DNA from: Methanobacteriota archaeon
GTDB taxonomy: Archaea > Thermoplasmatota > Thermoplasmata > RBG-16-68-12
Assembly: GCA_005878415.1 (NCBI GenBank)
Contig: VBMM01000022.1
Coordinates: forward strand, 1 to 7,638
Direction of reading: 5' to 3'
DNA length: 7,638 nucleotides
The notes under the pieces are model-generated. The model worked only from the letters and a program-made list of their open reading frames with translations. It searched no databases and had not been told where the DNA came from. Of the stretch, positions 5,995 through 7,638 are shown one piece after another (the stretch's first letter is position 1; every line of letters starts with the position of its first letter). The translations under genes were made by a program, and so were the position numbers.

Positions 5995-6021
5995 CCCCAA
6001 GGCTCGTAGTCCGAAGTCCCG

Positions 6022-7269
6022 ATGGACATCCTGCTCAGCCTCCTGATTCTACTCGTCGGCGCGCGCCTATCTGGCGAGCTGGCTGCGCGGATGAAGGCCC
6101 CGGCCCTCGTCGGCGAGATCCTCGCGGGCATCGTCTTGGGGCCGTCCGTCTTCGGGTTCGTCCGCCCGGACGCGGCGATCCAAGAGCTCGCGAATCTCGG
6201 AATCTTCTTCATCGTCTACCTCGCCGCGCTGGAACTGACTCTTGCGGACGTCCGACGCTCGATCCGGGACAGTGGGATCTTCATCGCGATCGGCGCGTTC
6301 ACGATCCCCGCGCTGGCGGGCACGGTGCTTGGCGGCGCGATCGGGCTCGCGCCTAGCTCCGCGATGTTCCTGGGGATCGCGCTGGCCTTCACCGCATTGC
6401 CCGTCCTGGCACGGATTCTCTCCGACCTGGACCTGTTGCACACGCCCCTCGGACGCAGCCTGCTGTCGGCAGGGCTGCTCTGCGACGTGGCGGGGCTCGC
6501 CTCGGTGGGTCTGCTCGTGAGCTTGAACGGCCCGCTGGGCCTGGACATATGGGCGGCAGCGGTCCTCCTGCTGAAATTCGGCGTCTTCTTCGCGACGATG
6601 ATGAGCGTGGACATGATCTTCCGGTACCGCCACGGGGCACTCGCCGCGTGGATCCTCCGTGCCTCCCGGCACCTCCTCACGAAGGAGTCCGGCTTTGCCC
6701 TTCCGTTCCTCGTCGCCTTGGGATTCGCGTTCCTGGCGGACCTCCTCGGATTGCACTTCGTCGTCGGGGCCTTCTTCGGGACCCTCCTGGTCTCGGAGCA
6801 CGTCATCGCCGATCGCGACGTGAAGGCGGTCCGGTCCGCCACCTCTGCGATCACGCTCGGGGTCTTCGGCCCCGTGTTCTTCGCCTTCATCGGCCTGACC
6901 TTCCAGGTGGGAAGCCTCGGCAACGTCGTCCTCGTCGGCGCGGTTCTCGGGGTCGCGGCCGCGAGCAAGTTCGTCGGAGGGTACGTCGGGGCCGCCTGGT
7001 CTCACATGCCGCGCCGCGATTGCATGGCGGTGGGAATCGGCATGAACGGCCGTGGGGCGATGGAGCTCGTCGTCGCCACGCTCGGGCTCGAGCTGGGCCT
7101 CATCGATGGAACGCTGTTTTCAATCCTTGTCCTGACCGGGGTGGTCACAACCTTGATGACACCGTTTGGACTCCGGTTCGTCCTAGGCCGCTCGAAGGCG
7201 GAGGGCTTGAGTCCCGCGCTCGTCCCTGCCTCGGGGACGCGGGCGGGCTCAAAGGCGGAACGTGAATGA
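6022..7269 (+). CDS. CPA2-family cation/proton antiporter (Na+/H+ or K+/H+ exchanger)
   Basis: This 415-residue integral membrane protein has about 12-13 hydrophobic segments spread over residues ~2-390. It exchanges Na+ or K+ for protons across the cytoplasmic membrane and so controls pH and salt balance. CPA2 signatures are EILAGIVLGPS (32-42), ALAFTALPVLARIL (120-133), the ion-site segment LLCDVAGL (152-159) with conserved D155, VFGPVFFAFIGL (281-292), SKFVGG (315-320) with K316 at the place of the lysine found in electrogenic NapA-type exchangers, and GMNGRGAMELV (340-350). The residue before D155 is Cys154, where Asp, Asn or Gln is usual, so ion selectivity and stoichiometry are uncertain. 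No RCK/TrkA-N domain follows; only a ~25-residue polar tail ends the protein. ATG 6022 begins the first membrane helix. The stop overlaps the next gene's start (ATGA), implying coexpression. Confidence 0.93.
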   Translation: MDILLSLLILLVGARLSGELAARMKAPALVGEILAGIVLGPSVFGFVRPDAAIQELANLGIFFIVYLAALELTLADVRRSIRDSGIFIAIGAFTIPALAGTVLGGAIGLAPSSAMFLGIALAFTALPVLARILSDLDLLHTPLGRSLLSAGLLCDVAGLASVGLLVSLNGPLGLDIWAAAVLLLKFGVFFATMMSVDMIFRYRHGALAAWILRASRHLLTKESGFALPFLVALGFAFLADLLGLHFVVGAFFGTLLVSEHVIADRDVKAVRSATSAITLGVFGPVFFAFIGLTFQVGSLGNVVLVGAVLGVAAASKFVGGYVGAAWSHMPRRDCMAVGIGMNGRGAMELVVATLGLELGLIDGTLFSILVLTGVVTTLMTPFGLRFVLGRSKAEGLSPALVPASGTRAGSKAERE

Positions 7270-7638
7270 AACGACTCGCGGTCATCGGATTGGCGCTGAC
7301 GCTGGCAGGACTCGTCTTTGCCGTCGGATTCTGGCCTCTCACAACGGTCAGTGGGGCGGACCTCCTCGCGTCCCGGAACGCCAGTCCTCAATACCTCGGG
7401 TACTCGCTCGATTCTGGAATCACGGTACATGAGAGAATCTTGAGGGTTGAGTACATCGGACCTTTCCTCGGGGGTCCCATTACGACGCTCGAGCTCGAGG
7501 ATGGCAGTCCGCAGCAGACTATGGTAATCTACGTGAGAGGAGATGCGACGACTGTCGTCAAAGATGGAGACCTGATCTATGCGTGGGCCGTGCTCCGAAA
7601 TTATGGGGGCTTCCTATACTGGGAGGTGCCGACCCCGT
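7266..7638 (+). CDS. Membrane-anchored or exported protein of unknown function (3' end outside window)
   Basis: ATG 7266 overlaps the antiporter stop (ATGA), and the frame stays open to the right edge, giving 124 residues and no stop. I do not recognise the family. Residues ~4-25 (LAVIGLALTLAGLVFAVGFW, behind MKR) form a signal peptide or membrane anchor with the positive end inside. The rest would then lie outside the cytoplasm and looks strand-rich. RILRVEYIGP (57-66) and TMVIYVRGD (85-93) are followed by VVKDGDLIYAWAVL (97-110) and FLYWEVP (116-122). That layout recalls small OB- or SH3-like beta-barrels, but this is only an impression. An AAAGGCGGA lies a few bases upstream as a weak ribosome-binding site. 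Codon choice beyond ~7400 is less GC-biased than in the neighbours. Coupling to the antiporter suggests an envelope or accessory role. Confidence 0.75.
   Translation, partial: MKRLAVIGLALTLAGLVFAVGFWPLTTVSGADLLASRNASPQYLGYSLDSGITVHERILRVEYIGPFLGGPITTLELEDGSPQQTMVIYVRGDATTVVKDGDLIYAWAVLRNYGGFLYWEVPTP

Noticed and set aside
1..7638. CRISPR array, insertion sequence, toxin-antitoxin or phage-defence system
   Set aside because: No spaced direct repeats, transposase, terminal repeats or defence domains were found; the only repeat pair lies within paralogous coding sequence.

Overview
This is a GC-rich window (my estimate is 60-65% G+C), densely packed with nine protein-coding genes, two of them cut by the window edges. 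It most likely comes from an uncultivated archaeon, probably in the Thermoplasmatota/Euryarchaeota. I base this on four things. Several starts have no Shine-Dalgarno but carry an A/T-rich TATA-like box about 25-32 bases upstream, as in leaderless archaeal transcripts. The Y-family polymerase is Dpo4/DinB-like and ends in a PCNA-interaction-type peptide. The mix of small enzymes (DUF72, PrxQ/BCP, short CPA2 antiporter) is typical of such genomes. Genes overlap by ATGA junctions. No marker gene (rRNA, ribosomal protein) is present, so the taxonomic placement is inference.

Left block, + strand, 1-3374. Two tandem PYROXD2/phytoene-desaturase-like flavoprotein oxidoreductases come first: the 3' part of one (1-723) and a complete one (726-2306). 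They are paralogues separated by 2 bases. After a 61-base gap come a PrxQ/BCP-type peroxiredoxin (2368-2829) and, overlapping it by four bases, a small HExxH putative metalloprotease of unknown family (2826-3374).

Middle block, - strand, 3392-5858. Read in transcription order, it holds a DUF72 protein (5858-5037), a glyoxalase-like VOC protein (4981-4517) and DNA polymerase IV (4468-3392). Each has its own plausible start signals, so they may be separately transcribed rather than one operon. Polymerase IV is convergent with the metalloprotease gene across only 17 bases.

Right block, + strand, 6022-7638. A CPA2-type cation/proton antiporter without a regulatory domain (6022-7269) is divergent from DUF72 across 163 bases that contain TATA-like boxes and an imperfect inverted repeat. 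Overlapping the antiporter stop by an ATGA junction is the start of a membrane-anchored or secreted protein that runs off the right edge.

Redox and repair functions (peroxiredoxin, oxidoreductases, translesion polymerase) sit close together, but nothing shows that they form one dedicated system. I found no mobile element, CRISPR array, tRNA or rRNA. Every stretch longer than 300 bases is covered by a gene. No convincing new system is evident; the least explained pieces are the HExxH protein, the tandem oxidoreductases, the Cys-Asp antiporter motif and the truncated membrane protein at the right edge.
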